A stretch of DNA of 64,000 nucleotides, taken from the NCBI GenBank assembly GCA_013396525.1, contig VWYX01000120.1, forward strand, positions 1,288,891 to 1,352,890, read 5' to 3'. Both the position numbers and the translations under genes were made by a program. This document shows, piece after piece, positions 23,351 to 36,800 of the stretch (the stretch's first letter is position 1; every line of letters begins with the position of its first letter). Source of the stretch: Chaetorhynchus papuensis. Lineage: Eukaryota; Chordata; Aves; Passeriformes; Rhipiduridae. Under the pieces are notes generated by a model. The model ran no database searches. It saw only the letters and a list, made by a program, of their open reading frames with translations, and was not told the DNA's origin.

Positions 23351-26300
23351 CGGCAGCGGCTGCGGGGCTTGCTTCAACCACCCAAGTGTTGGGGTGTGCA
23401 ACACGGGGTTGAGCAAGCTCGCCCAGCTCACAGTGCTGGGAAACACATAACAAAATCCCTGTGAGGTGAGATCACAGACTGGGACTAGGGATATCATACT
23501 GAGCTCCCTCTCTTCACAATGCAGTTTTCCAGAGAGAAAGGTACAAAATCCCTTTTCTACACAAGCATGTCTTAATGTGGGGGAGAAAAAACCCAAAAGT
23601 AGGATTTGCACTCCCGTAACAGAGTGTAGAGTCTCCCGTTCTTCCCCTGAAAGAATAGTAGCACAGTCAGCGTCTCACCCCAGCACTTCAAAATTCCTTT
23701 CTTTGAGCTGCTGAACCGCAGGTACCTAAAGGTGCTTAGCAAGTACAAGGGGAGTGGGCAGCAGTTATACTGATTTGTGTCACAGCAGTGCCAAAAATGG
23801 TGATACCAGTTCTTTTAGGAATTAATACTGCCCAGGAACACTTAATAAGATTTAGGCCAAAATCTCTCACAAGTCATATATTCTGTTACTTCTAGGATAT
23901 TAAAATCCTTCCTTAGGACTTTGACAGCTGATGCTTAAACTGTACTAAGCACTACATCCCCTGAGATAGGCATAGCCAGTGTTCAACTTTTGTAGCACAA
24001 AATTCAAGTGAGGTAAATTTCTAGTGTGGACTTTTAAAAACCTGCTGTTTTCCAGAATAAAGGCTGCATTAACAGGCATATCGGCTCCTTAAAAAAAAAC
24101 CAAAAAACCAAAAACAAAAAAACCCCAAGCACTCAACCCCAATCAACTATCAGGAACAGTATCAAAAAAAACCCAACCCACTTCCAAACAAGACTTACAC
24201 CATTCACACAGCTTCTTTTAGCAAGCACCATGTCACATAATTAGCAAGAACTTTCAGCAGAGACAAAAGCATGAGATTTTTGTAGTAATGGTCCAATTCT
24301 CAACACTTTATGGCAGGTCAATGTTGCAAAAATCAGAGAGTTCTAATTTCACTGAAGATGAAGCAAGAGGTAAAACCACAGAGCCAATGAAGCTAGATAG
24401 CAAAATCGCTGTTAAGATCTTTGAAAAGTAATATAGTCATAAGATGACAAAGAAGTACTTGCTAGTGAAATATTTCCTAAAGCTCTTTTCCTATTTTCTC
24501 CCTGTTAAGCATTGTATATGGAATACTTTAATGAGTTCTTTATCATCAACTTCTGAAGAGCCAGAATCTACTGCCACTATTGAGACTTCCCTGAAATGTC
24601 ACCTTTCAAAGATAAGTAATTCAGAAAATCTTCAGCAAATTGTCTAAAATTATAAGCTCTGTTTAAAGTATGTTTATAAAATTACTTACTCATCTAATGA
24701 ATAAAAAGATTAAAGTTTCAGTTACTAAACCAGAGCTGCCTGATTTTAGGAAGTCTGCAGCCTTTCTAAAAATTACCATAGCCATATTTGAGAAATTATT
24801 TGCAATAGTCAAACCAAATCCAGAAACAGGGGAAAAAACCCTTCCGATTCCTTCTACTCTATTTTTGGTAAGAGTCTTACTAGGTTAGTTATTTTTAGCT
24901 ATTTATACTAATTATTTTTGCTAATGATACTCCCTAGTCCATCTTTCTAGCATTGATACAAATCTGAAAAATCTGGTAGCAAATTAAACCACAAAATATT
25001 ATTTAGTACAGTGTTACCAAAAATTGTCCATTTCCTCTAGAAGATATTGTGGGCATTTGTACCTGCAGATGAAAGGGGGTCAAGAGAGAAGAGGAAGAGA
25101 CACCTATGGCTTATGTTGCTATAGCTACAAGATGCTTAGATTTTCCGTTTCAGTGAATGAATCAATAGAAACCACAGCCTCACTCTCCTCTTTTATTCAT
25201 CAAAGGCAAAACTGGAAGATGGGTTGCTAAGCAACATCACACTGAAGAGTGCAGGGCTTTGAAATTAGCATTACTGACTCCCCTCCATCCCAGAAGTCTC
25301 TTCCATTCAAACCCATTTATTAAGGAGCTAAAACCCCCCACCAAACTACCAGAACATGCATTTTTAAAGTAAGAAACAGTAAAAGCAGAGAGGAATAACA
25401 CCAAACCATTTCTTCTGCAGAGAAAGCAAAAAAAGAAAATAAGCACAGGAAAACTTAAATTGGCTTATATAAACCAAAAAGGATATGGAATGGGCATTTA
25501 TTTCTTCTGAGATTATATTAAAGCAAGATTTTTTCTGAAAGACTACTTAGAGCCTTTTTTTTAAAATTGAAATCTAAAGACGCGTCTCATTTGTACTCTT
25601 ATTTTAAAGACCTCATCTATAAAAAGACACCAGTGTCTATATATGCTCAAGATGGCTAATGGGAATTCAGAAATCTTACCTGCATGGTGTATACATAAAA
25701 CTCTTCACCAAAAGTTAGCCACAGAAAGCCTAAAGTCTCAGTTCAATTTTTGTCAACTAATTTCTGTATCTTACCATTGTCATGACTTAATCTGTCACAC
25801 CCATCTTATGAAAGGCTAATGTCCATCTTATGAGAAAAACAAACCAGATGCAGATGTCTTGCCTTTTTTGAAAACATCTTGCACCTATTTTTATTCTAAA
25901 CTTCAGCTAAATGTTATTCCTGTGCTATCCAGGAAGTAACAACACATTGATCCTGCATGAATAAAGGTGTGTACAAAGAAATGCTGTTTTACTGGAAACT
26001 GCCTCAGTATGTACTTATTTTTTAAAAGTGAAAAAAAAACACACCAAAAAGCATAGTTTAAGAATTTACAGCCTACTGACTCTCACAGCCCACCCATCAG
26101 AGTTCCCCCCAGCCTCAGCATTTTCCAGATCTTTCCATGTTCCTCATTCCACTCCCATACCATCAGTTCTTCCCTAGTCTACTAAATCGTCCTCCTCTGA
26201 GCTCTGTCATGCTGCAAAACTCACATGCAAAAAACAAGGAGCTTGTATTGTGCCTGGTACAGTCATGTACACACTGACTGACAGCGCTCAAACAGAAGGG

Positions 26301-27250
26301 ACAAAGCAGCACTGTATGTTTCAAGGACCCCGAGGGAAGAAGAGACCACTTATTTGAGTCTTTTCTCAATTCTAATATTCACACAAATCTTGCAGAAGGT
26401 GTTATAGTCCTGAGATGCACGTATTCATTTTAGTTTAGCTGACCAACAGCTCCAAAGTTACTGGAATGCAGGACCTAGCAACCACCAGCAGGCCGCATCA
26501 TTGTCCAAGTGATGCACCTCAATTTAATCGGGAAACAAGGCTAAAAAGTTACCCAAGATACAGCACCCAGTTATTGATAAGCAAGATTACATACAACTGT
26601 AAACAGGCTCCCTTTTGTAGCCTTAACACTGAGTTGTTAAGAAACCCAAAAAACAAACTGAAAGTGACTTTACACAATGTCAACAGGAAAAGCTTAAAAA
26701 CTCAAATTGCTTACAAAATATAGAAACTTAATCGGTACCATTAAGAATTCCCTTACTCACACCAAAACATTACTTTTCTGGTAAGACATGTGCAACAAGT
26801 TTGTTTGAAAACCAAATACAGCAGTGCAACAGTGTTTTTTCAAACATTCTTCATCAGTGAAAAGAAACCTGATCTTTCTCCTTCCTTTCACTCATTCATG
26901 ACATGCTACTGCTCCCCTAAAGATTCACAGGTATATTCTGTATGTGAGACAAGCTCATAATCCCTTGTAATAAAAGTTATTTTTTCTAAAAAGATGTTTT
27001 ATAGAGATTAAACAAAAGGAGTGCCAATTTCTGCAAATATGACTCTATTGTCTACACACACAATGTTGAAAGACTAAACACTACAAATTAAGAACATTTC
27101 TCTTCGTGGAAATCTGACAGGTGGATAATAGCATGAACAGAAAGTAAATTCTGTGTAAAACCTGTATGATCTATGAAAGTCTTTACTGAATATTCACATA
27201 GGATCTAAATTTTAACTGTTACATTTTCATTTAAAAATGCAAATTTTAAT
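23351..27250. other. intergenic region between GALNT3 and TTC21B
   Basis: AT-rich with A-rich tracts (for example 24089-24125). No ORF matches a known protein and no RNA gene was recognised. The upper part may hold more TTC21B 3' UTR: AATAAA on the minus strand at 25890-25895 and 25497-25502 are possible distal poly(A) signals. Confidence 0.6.
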
Positions 27251-27786
27251 TAAGAACAATGCACATAGCTGTTTCCAAGATTTTTATAAATTTTTTTTAT
27301 AAAAATAAAGCATGCCTTTAATATATGTAGAAATAAAACCCCCTCATAATTTAGAAATACACCTGTACTAATAAAGATTACACTGTAAATATGGTATGTA
27401 ATAGTGGTTTACACAAACTGAAATCCAGCATCTTAACAATGCACCTCCACTAGATAAGGCACGTTGTTGTTTTAGTGTAATGCCAAATAAACACAACAAA
27501 ATATTGAGTTATATGTTGAAAACATTTTTATAATGCTGGTAACACTTTGTTAGGATGACACTCTACGTAACACACATGGGAGCAGTATTCTTTCCTGAAT
27601 GAGAACAAAGACAATTTCTTTCAGGATTGCAGATTTTTCTTAAGAATAATCCAAATCTCTAATATAGTAAAATTCATCATATCCACAGTACTTTTTTGCT
27701 GACGTGGTCTCTGTCACTGCAGTAATTCATTCATAGTTTCCGAAGACTGATTAACAAAAAGTCCATGAGTCATACAAAAAACAAAT
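27245..27786 (-). other. TTC21B: probable proximal TTC21B 3' UTR
   Basis: Follows the stop codon. There is no AATAAA in this interval, but ATTAAA variants occur at 27317-27322 and 27245-27250. The true end may lie farther downstream, near 25.9 kb. Confidence 0.35.
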
Positions 27787-27864
27787 TCAGTTTCTTAAAG
27801 ATGCACGGGCCTTGTCCAGTATTTCCTTCCTGATCTTTGGATAGTCTGGATGTGCTTTAAGGAC
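27787..27864 (-). CDS. TTC21B: TTC21B terminal exon 29 (residues 1292-1316 and TGA stop)
   Basis: Encodes VLKAHPDYPKIRKEILDKAR then ASLRN and stop (27787-27789). Acceptor TGACAG. Matches the family C-terminus, which ends ASLRP in human. Confidence 0.94.
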   Translation of the reverse strand, partial: VLKAHPDYPKIRKEILDKARASLRN

Positions 27865-30800
27865 CTGTCAAAAGACAATACAACCCAAAAGTTCTGAGTT
27901 GGTAATCCCCCTCATCACCAAGCTTACACATTCTAACACTAAAATAACAACATGAGTTTGTTTCAAGAATGCCCAAGTATTTAATTGTGGATAGAGACTA
28001 CCACATATGCAAGTCAAAACCAGCTCTGTCAAAGACACTTTGCTTCATTTCCACTGTCCTTTCACCTTGGTGCAAAAGACATGGGGGTAAAGGGCTAAAG
28101 CCGCCAGGTGGCTTGAAATGCATGAATCAGGAGGGACCTCTGGAGACATTTCTGAGGTTTTAAGTACACTTTCTGTGCAATGATGAACTGCCTTTATGTT
28201 TGCACTCCCTTAGGCTCTTTCTTAGTATATTCTACCTACTTCATCTTCTTCCCTTCAATTCCCTCTTCTCTCTTATCCTTCCATTCATTTTGTCCTTTCT
28301 AGCTATCTTTATTTCTGCCAAAAAGAGCAAATTTAACTTATTTTATTATTAATAGGGATGATTATTAATTCATAACATTCCCTCTGCTTCTTTAATAGTA
28401 GCCCTTCCTCTTACCCTGCATCCACTCTACTTATGTTCGGACCATACAAAGATAATACTTAAAGTTACTTTTGAACAGTGTCTTCTGATACTAATATTTG
28501 ATTTGATAAACTTTTCAGCTATACTTCTGTATGGATTCACCAAGTTGCAACCACGTGGCCAAAAGAAGGTGGTGCCATTTGAATATCCCTTCACATATGA
28601 TAGCCAGTCACTTTTAATTCTTATTTATTTGGTTCCATGGAGCTCAAGACAGAGCAGAAGAGGATATTTAATTTAATCAAACTTATTAGATAGGGCACCT
28701 TTCTGACATTAACTGTGTATTTTAGAAATTTAAACTCAACCAAAAAGAAGGGTCATTATGTACAAGAATGTTGCTACAGGAGACAGACTATTAAACACAT
28801 ATACAAATTCTACCTTATGGCACACATCAATTGCATCAACATATCTCTTCCCTTTCAGGTAATTGAAAGCCAGCTTGTATCCTGTAATTAAAGGGGTGAG
28901 GGGAGAGGGGGAGAGGAAAGGCAACAATTTCAGTTTCTGTACTGAGTGACAAAAATATCACATTTGAATTTATTTTGGGTCACTGCGTGTTTCTAAAGTT
29001 AGTATTTTTTTTTCTACTGTTCTCTCCTATAAGCTTGGTAATGATCAAAATTTCTACTGGAAGTCACTTCAAGTAGTAAATAAAAGTCCTTTACACACTG
29101 ATAGCTATGTCTGAATCAAAAGGAGACATTATTCTGGAGAGCATGTGCTACTACAGAGAATACATAATGGTTGCCTTCTTTCAATTACCATGGTATCCCA
29201 CAGAGTTTCTCACTGTGGCCTGCAATACACTGTCCCTCTGTAAAGGTAATTCCATCATTAAAGGACAAAAGTTAAAAAACCCCAAACGAATAACAAACTA
29301 GGGAATTAAAATACTATTCATTTCCACTGTCAGCAGACCACTGATATAAAAAGGCACACGGAATAGTTAAGTCGCATAGCAACATGCCAGGCTGATACTT
29401 TCAACCTAAGAGGTAAAGCTCAAGTATATCAGCCTGGACGGAATCTAGGCCTGAGAAAAAAACCTACATTTAAACAGTCTTAATATGTGACAATTTAGTG
29501 CAAATTTCAATTTATTATGCAAACTGGGACTTGACTAGTGCCTCAAGTTTTCAGTTGGCAATTTTTTTGAAATAGATATATTTAAAGACATTTAAAATAA
29601 TTTATTTTTTAAATCCTCATTCATGTATATGAAACCTGATCCATATAGATAATTTGAATTTTGAATCAAAAATTAAATAATCAAATCAATGACCTGCCAC
29701 CATCACATTTATATATTATTATAAAAGACTCTCTACTACAAACAGTATATAGTAGATTACTATAGATACACTATTAAAGTTAATGCTATACATAGAGAGA
29801 AAGTCGTTCACAAAAAGCCAACTATAACTGTTTCAGATCAAACCTTGAAGTAAAACAGTCATCAGAAACTTCTGAAGTATCATAAAGCTGCTACCTCTTG
29901 CCATGGGAGCTTTCCAAGTGACTGCTCAGTACACCTTTAAACATTTGTGGTTTTTATGTGAGGAAAACCTGTGATACTTTATTTCTATGGAAAATTAGAA
30001 GCAGTCTTTCCAGTAAAAGGTAGTTGTTTCATTCCCACCATAGTGCCCAAAATCATACTTTTAAGTTATATATACATGCCTACTGTTGGATTTGTCTGGT
30101 TTCCGTATTTCCAGGCCATCTCATAATTTATTGCTGCATCCTTATATGCTTGTTCCTTTTCCATTATGTATCCCATGTATTCATAAGCCTTGCAGCATGA
30201 CTGCAAAATATAAATGTTAATTCAAAATCTTATTTAGGTAAGCTTGCAAATAATAGTACTGAAAACTTAATTGCTAAAATACTCCAAATCCATTCAAATG
30301 GAAAGCACAAGGGATACTCATCCTAACTTTGATGACACAGTAGTCTTGATTTAAAGTATCTGTATTACAAATGAGTTATATGGAATTATGCACTACTCCA
30401 GGTCAGGTACAGAGTTCATCACAGAGGCCACTGCAACGACTCCTACAAAAATAGATACCTCTCTCAGTTAATAATCATCCTATGCAGCTGCATTTCAAGT
30501 CTATCGGGAAAGTGGCGTACCTTCCACAAATACTGGGGTTTTTTTTCCCTTAAGAAAGTATGTTCATAGCTTTGTTTTTGGAAATGGTTTAACATTATAA
30601 TTTTCCAATTAAAGCTTAAAGACAGTCACAAGTAACCAAAAGAGAAAAATCAACCATTAAGTATTTAATTTCTTATGAATGCAAGCAGCAAGTCACAAGC
30701 ATCTGAAAAACAGATTCCAAAAACTATTAAGCACTAGTTGAAAATACTAGCCTGCCTTCTATTATACATACATATAAATCCATTTGATTCCATAGTAAAA

Positions 30801-33800
30801 CTTCATATGAAAGATATAGTAATTCATACAGAAATCTTATATTTAGTACATAAAGCAGAAAAGTAGTTTCTAAAAAACCTAACTACTGTATGCCCGTACC
30901 ATGAAGAGTTTCTATTATCAGGCTGCCAACAGGTCAAATATTTTCAAGAGAAAAACATATGCAAACATAGACAATGCAAAGCAATACTGATACATAAATT
31001 ACCTTCCATCTTTAAATTTACTATTTCCAATTAGGCTTTCAAAATCTGCTGATGAAAAGCTTTCAAAACACAGCATAGTGGGATCAGTATGGGAATGCCT
31101 GAAAGTTGAGGAAATATACTTCCCCTCTCATTTGTGATAAACAAAACAAAAAGTTCAAAATCAAGAGGAGTAATCAGTAAGAAGTCCCAATTTCATAGAA
31201 ACAGTCTGCTCACTGGGATCTCACTAACCAATCCTAGGTCTTTTAAAAACCAAAAAAATCCTTATTAAATGACACTAGGCTTTTATGAAAATTTCACTCA
31301 ACATATTTACTTAAATTGTATGTATATCTCACTCAATTCTGTTAAAGATAATCCTAAGAACTAATGAATCACAATAACATGTTTTCTCAATCTAATCAAG
31401 TCTTCCAAATTGGAGAATACCACATAAAATATTGTCCTGTGAATTGACAAGGTATGTTAAGATGTAAACTATTCAACATCTATTTGTAGAGCACAATTCC
31501 TGCTTACCAGCTCTGCATGCAAGGTGGAGAAAAGCCACTCTCTTTGCTGTGTTATTTTGCAAGGAACCAGATATACACACTTCCAATCTGCCATCCTCCT
31601 TGCTATAAGCAGAGCCTGTTTATCTAAGTCCCTCATAGGTCTCAAACTCTTTAGAAGAAAACAAATTACTTGGTAGGCTATGTTTTTACACTTGGTAATT
31701 TCTGTAACAAAGCACCATTCATGGTATATATCTGCTCAACTGACCATCTATTTCAAGGTAAGTCTTGTTTTGGGAGATGACTCATGTTTATCCTCCAGCT
31801 GTATAGATTTTGAAACTGAGCACATCCTATCTTAAAGAGGCCTCTCTGCAGAAGTACGTAATACCATTATACAAAGAACTGTTGTAGCTGTCCCTCAATT
31901 TTATATTTAGAAATAAAAAGTATTCAAAAGCATCTCTCTCTCAAGGAAGTTGCAAAAATGTGACTGAATAATGAACCTTACCTTCTATACTAATGAATTA
32001 ATAAAAAAAGTATACAGCATTGGGTCCTTTTCTAAACCAAATCTGTGCTCTATAAACAGTACCCTGAATCTGCAGCATTCTGTGTATGGAAGACCAGCCT
32101 ACTGGACTGCCTCACGTGAAGGAAAGTGAAGACAAAAAAACAAGATCAGCTTTTTGCTGATCAAAATGAAAAATAAGCACAAGCTAAGATCTGTGCTTGT
32201 TCCCATAGTCAAAGCAGGGTATTGTGCAGTTTGACTGCTCAGGAACCTTGAGGTAAACAACACATTAGACTTTGTCCCCTGACAATCTACCAGACAGTAT
32301 TGCCACAGAAAAAGATTAATACCAGCACTAAAAAAAATAATCCTGCACTGTAGCAGGCTTATGAACATAACTGTTTAGAAACCTAAGATATGAAAATACC
32401 ATCTCAGTAAATGGATAAGTCTCCAAAATTTATAGAGTCATATCCTTTTAAATCAGTTTTGTAAGACCCAGTAAAATGCATCTCTGACATTTCATAAACA
32501 CTCCAAGCTTTCAGAGTACCCCCAGATAAAACTCGCATTAGTTGCAAGAGAACACAAACAAAAATGACTAAGCAGCATTCACAGGTTTGTTTACTACTCC
32601 ACAGTGTGAAGTTGCTGGCTTCCTGTCTTGTTTTGGTCTACTTCTCCTTAATAAGTGAAATACCAGGCAATTGAACAAATAAATGCATGTCAAAATTCTG
32701 TTTCTGAGGAAAACTAAACATTTAGATGAATTCAAATAGAAAGGTACTGAGGTTACTTTCAATGTGCATTAACTTACCCTGTTATGACGAAGGCATCGTT
32801 TTAAAAGTTCACCTGCCATATCATATTTGGCAGATTGAATATATATATCTGCAAGCAGAAGCCAACTCTTTTCAAACTCCTCTGCATCAATGGGATTCCA
32901 GCTCATTTTTGAAATCCGTTTTAACTGATTTCTGGCTCGTGGAGTCTGTTTCAAGATCATGTAGGCTGTGGCCATTCCCAAAAGTGCTGGTATATGATCC
33001 TTCTGCAGTAAAAAGTACAGTGACTGCTTGGTGCTTTTTTATTTTGATTTTAATTTTTTTGTAAGTAAGACTTTCACCAGGTATCTAAAAACTAAACTAA
33101 AAGCTAAATCGCAGGAAATAAAGATAGAGCATCTATCAGACATGTTTTCCACCTGGTGCTACAATTATTTCTGTAATCACGATAGCCACCTGGTACCAGA
33201 AATGCTAAAAAATCCAAAGGTATTTCATCTCACAAGAAAAAAAATCCGATACCACTAAGAGCTGTCCTTATATACAAACAAATACTTCAGATAAAATCTG
33301 GAGTCACTTGAAGTTACAATAAAAGTGGTATTTTCCACTTGTAGAAGTGCCTATCAAATATCAGTGAAAGGGACTCTGATTCCTCTTATTAGGTGCACAG
33401 CTCCTAAAAATTTAATGTCTAAACTGTATGCATCTAAGCTATATATAAACAAGCAGGGTTCTTAAAAGCCACTATTCCATGCAAGAGCCTCAAAAGCAAG
33501 CAGTAAGAACTGCAGGCACAAGTGCAATTTTTGACATCCTGCCTTCATTAGTAAAGGATGAGAATGGGGCTCACATCCTTCAACTGCAACTGCCTCCTAA
33601 ATGCAGAGTAGTTCTATCAGCAGCTAACTGAAATGCTTCTTTCTCCTTCTCAGTGCTCCTGACTCACTGTTGGTCTTCTGCCTCTACATCTCTTTCTAAG
33701 CTTGTGCCGTAAATACACTTGTCACAGCGTGCTGAAAAAAAAACCCTCCAAAAGCTCCTATTCCACGTAATAAGCTCATCCCCCTTCTCCCTCAATAGCC

Positions 33801-36800
33801 ACACCTATCATGGATCAATAACCTCAGAAGTCTGAAGAGATTAAAGCTATATTTTTTTATGCAACCCTAGAGGGAAGAATAAAAAAACTGCAGCATTCTT
33901 CCTAGTGGAACTGTCACCACGTGAAAAAGATGCCACATGCACAGGATCTCAGATCAATTCAGCACAGCACTGGGAAGGCAGTACTGGAGGCAGAGAGACA
34001 CCTTGTTTGTGATTCCCAGAATTGCCTTATACATAAGATCAGCATCGGCATACTCGCCTCACACAAGGTGCAGTTTGGCACATGGTTAAAGAGTAGTAGC
34101 AACTTACATATTTTATGGCATTCTGATGGACTAAATCTGTCTACACCTGCTGAAATAAAATCTGTTGAAAGTTGCTGGCAACAGGAACATCCATTATTAA
34201 GTCTAAAACTAGTAACTACAAATAATTATAAAATACTGAAGATTTCTGTCATAAGGATGAATTTTAAGGTGATGGATAATCTTGTCCTGCAGTCTAAACT
34301 CTGTCAAATTGCCATGAAGCACTGGATAGACTTATGTCATAAGACATGCTGCTGGCAAGCCTGGGAATTAAAAAACAAGCCCAGCAGCCAAATAGCCTAC
34401 TCACATTTCATTAACTATCAATATTAGCATTTAGTTGTGTTCTAAATTTGCAATTCAACTGGAAACTTCTAAAATACATTGTTATTTCAGAGATTTTTTT
34501 TCAAATTTTATATAAAATACTCTTTGATAGGAAAATAATCCTTAGAGCAAATACCACTAACATGTGCCACTATTGCTGAATGTAAACTGGAAGACTAGTT
34601 AAAAAATTGTAGTAAGTATGAAAGGGAAGAGTGAGGAAATGAGACAGGTTACTAACCTCAGCCACAACTATTTCAGTGAAAGTGTTCAGTGCTTGTTCAA
34701 CACTTGATTTTTGTTTGGTTGCCATGAGACAATAATTTTCCATGATTCGCAGTTGAATGTGACCCTGAATGGTTTGAGGCTTGAGCTCCTTCAGCAGGTT
34801 CCCTGCTGTTCTTACAGCCAACTGCACAGACTCCTGCTTCTCTGTTGAATGACTATTATCAGAAAGAAAATGTTCATCAAAGTTTTTTTTTAATACATAG
34901 CAAATTAATTACAAGTTAGAACTGCTTCTGTGCTAAAGACATGCCATTTTGTAGAAAAATGGCTCTGGAATATAGCCATTCTACATTGAGTCTCTTCAAT
35001 AACAGCAATTCCAAACCCAACAAGCTGTTTGTAACACTGCAAGTGACCAGCGCTCCAGAGAAAATCTTCTCCATTTTCTGCTTGAGACTCATTTATTACA
35101 GTATGGAATGGTCTCTCACAATAACACAGAATACTCAAAGCATTAGATGATCTCAAAGTTCTAGCATTTAAGGCACATTGTCAAGGGGCAACAGAAGGAG
35201 ATGACAGAAGAACCCAAGCAATATTTATTTAATTCACCTACCCTATATCAGCATCGAGATTTTCAAAGACTTCTCCACCCACAGTTTCATTATCTGGGTT
35301 CAAACAAATTTCAATCATGTTGTAGACTGCATTCTGTCCCCAGTCACTGTCCTTTCGAGCTTTATTAAAATGCCGCAGTGCGTCGTTTGGCTCACCCGTG
35401 TACCTACGTGGACAGTTAAAACATTTAAAGCTGGGCAAGTAAAAATCTCTGCTCCAAATTCCACCCAAATCCCAAGAAACCCAAGTATTGAAAAACAGGT
35501 GACCCACTTGCACACACTGATACTGCAAGGTTTGAACATACTGTTGCAAGGAACTTGTTTTTGCAAACTAAAAATAGTCCGAGAAGTTCTAAAATTTGAA
35601 GATAAATAGTGTTACATTACTGGACCTGGAAGAACCTGAGAGATTCAGGGAAACTGAGATCCTTCCTTAAATCCTGACACCTTAATTAAATCAACACAGC
35701 ACCTTTACATGAAAATGGATGACAAAAAATGAATTTAAATACAAACTACATAGTCAAATAAACCTCATCTTAATTATAATTGCAAGTACCAAAGATAGAG
35801 TCCTTTGCAGTAGTGAAATCCTGCTTCGAGCTTTGTTCGGGAAGAATGTTTTTCAGCCATTAAAAGAAATCTTGGGACTTCTTCTAATTTCCCAGCTCTT
35901 CTTAACAGATCAATTAATCGAGACAGGGTTGCATAGTTATCTAAATACACAAATAATTAGGACACTGTAATTCTATTTATCTGCTATATGAATAACTTAA
36001 GAAATAAAGAGCCTGCCTTAATTTTTTCACATATAAAAATGAGATATGATTTCATAAATAAGACATATTACATAAACTCAAATACAAGAATGAAGATGTC
36101 AAGTGATACTTGCAACATCTTTATACAGGTTTTTATAGAAGTATAATTGTATTTCACTTTCAAAAGCACTCAAAACCATTTGTTGCACTCTCCTGACTTC
36201 TTTCAAAGTCCATTAAAAAGCTTTACATTCATTATAGTACAATTTTAATAGATTTTAGTAGCTTTCTCTCTGGTCACAACTTGAAAATTGCTAAAAAATC
36301 TTACTGCTGTCCACACAAGTTTCCTTTATTAGTCTTCAAATAAAATATTACCTTTGTGTTCATGCACTTGATATTTTTAATACAAAAGAAAGTGCTTTAC
36401 AGTGAACAAATAAATAACACCCTATTTGTATTTGGCTTAAGGTAAACTATGCAAATTACATTGCAGCAAAGTAAATTACTGTATCTTCGAGAACTAATTT
36501 TCTCATATTCCCCTACAATATCTTTACGTTTTATATACAGTAATGGTCTTTGGCTTTAGTATGCATTATATTATAAATAATACATTTCTTTTTAATGAGG
36601 CAAAGAATTTTTGAGCTATTATTCTTCTGTCTTGTTAGAACTATGTATCAGAGCAAATTAAAAGTATCACTGCTAAATATTCACCTGGCTTGCGTTCTAG
36701 GAGCTGCTGGAAATGAAAAACAGCTTGTTCGTAATCTTGCTTCCTGAACATGAGATCAGCCATCATCTACAGTATTGAACAATGTAGAGAAAACCAAACA

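Noticed and set aside
22428..23611. Long ORFs (up to 326 codons) on both strands in the GC-rich block
   Set aside because: They overlap on both strands, are mostly Arg/Pro/Gly/Ala, match no family, and are expected where CpG-rich sequence lacks stops. The block is better read as a CpG-island promoter.
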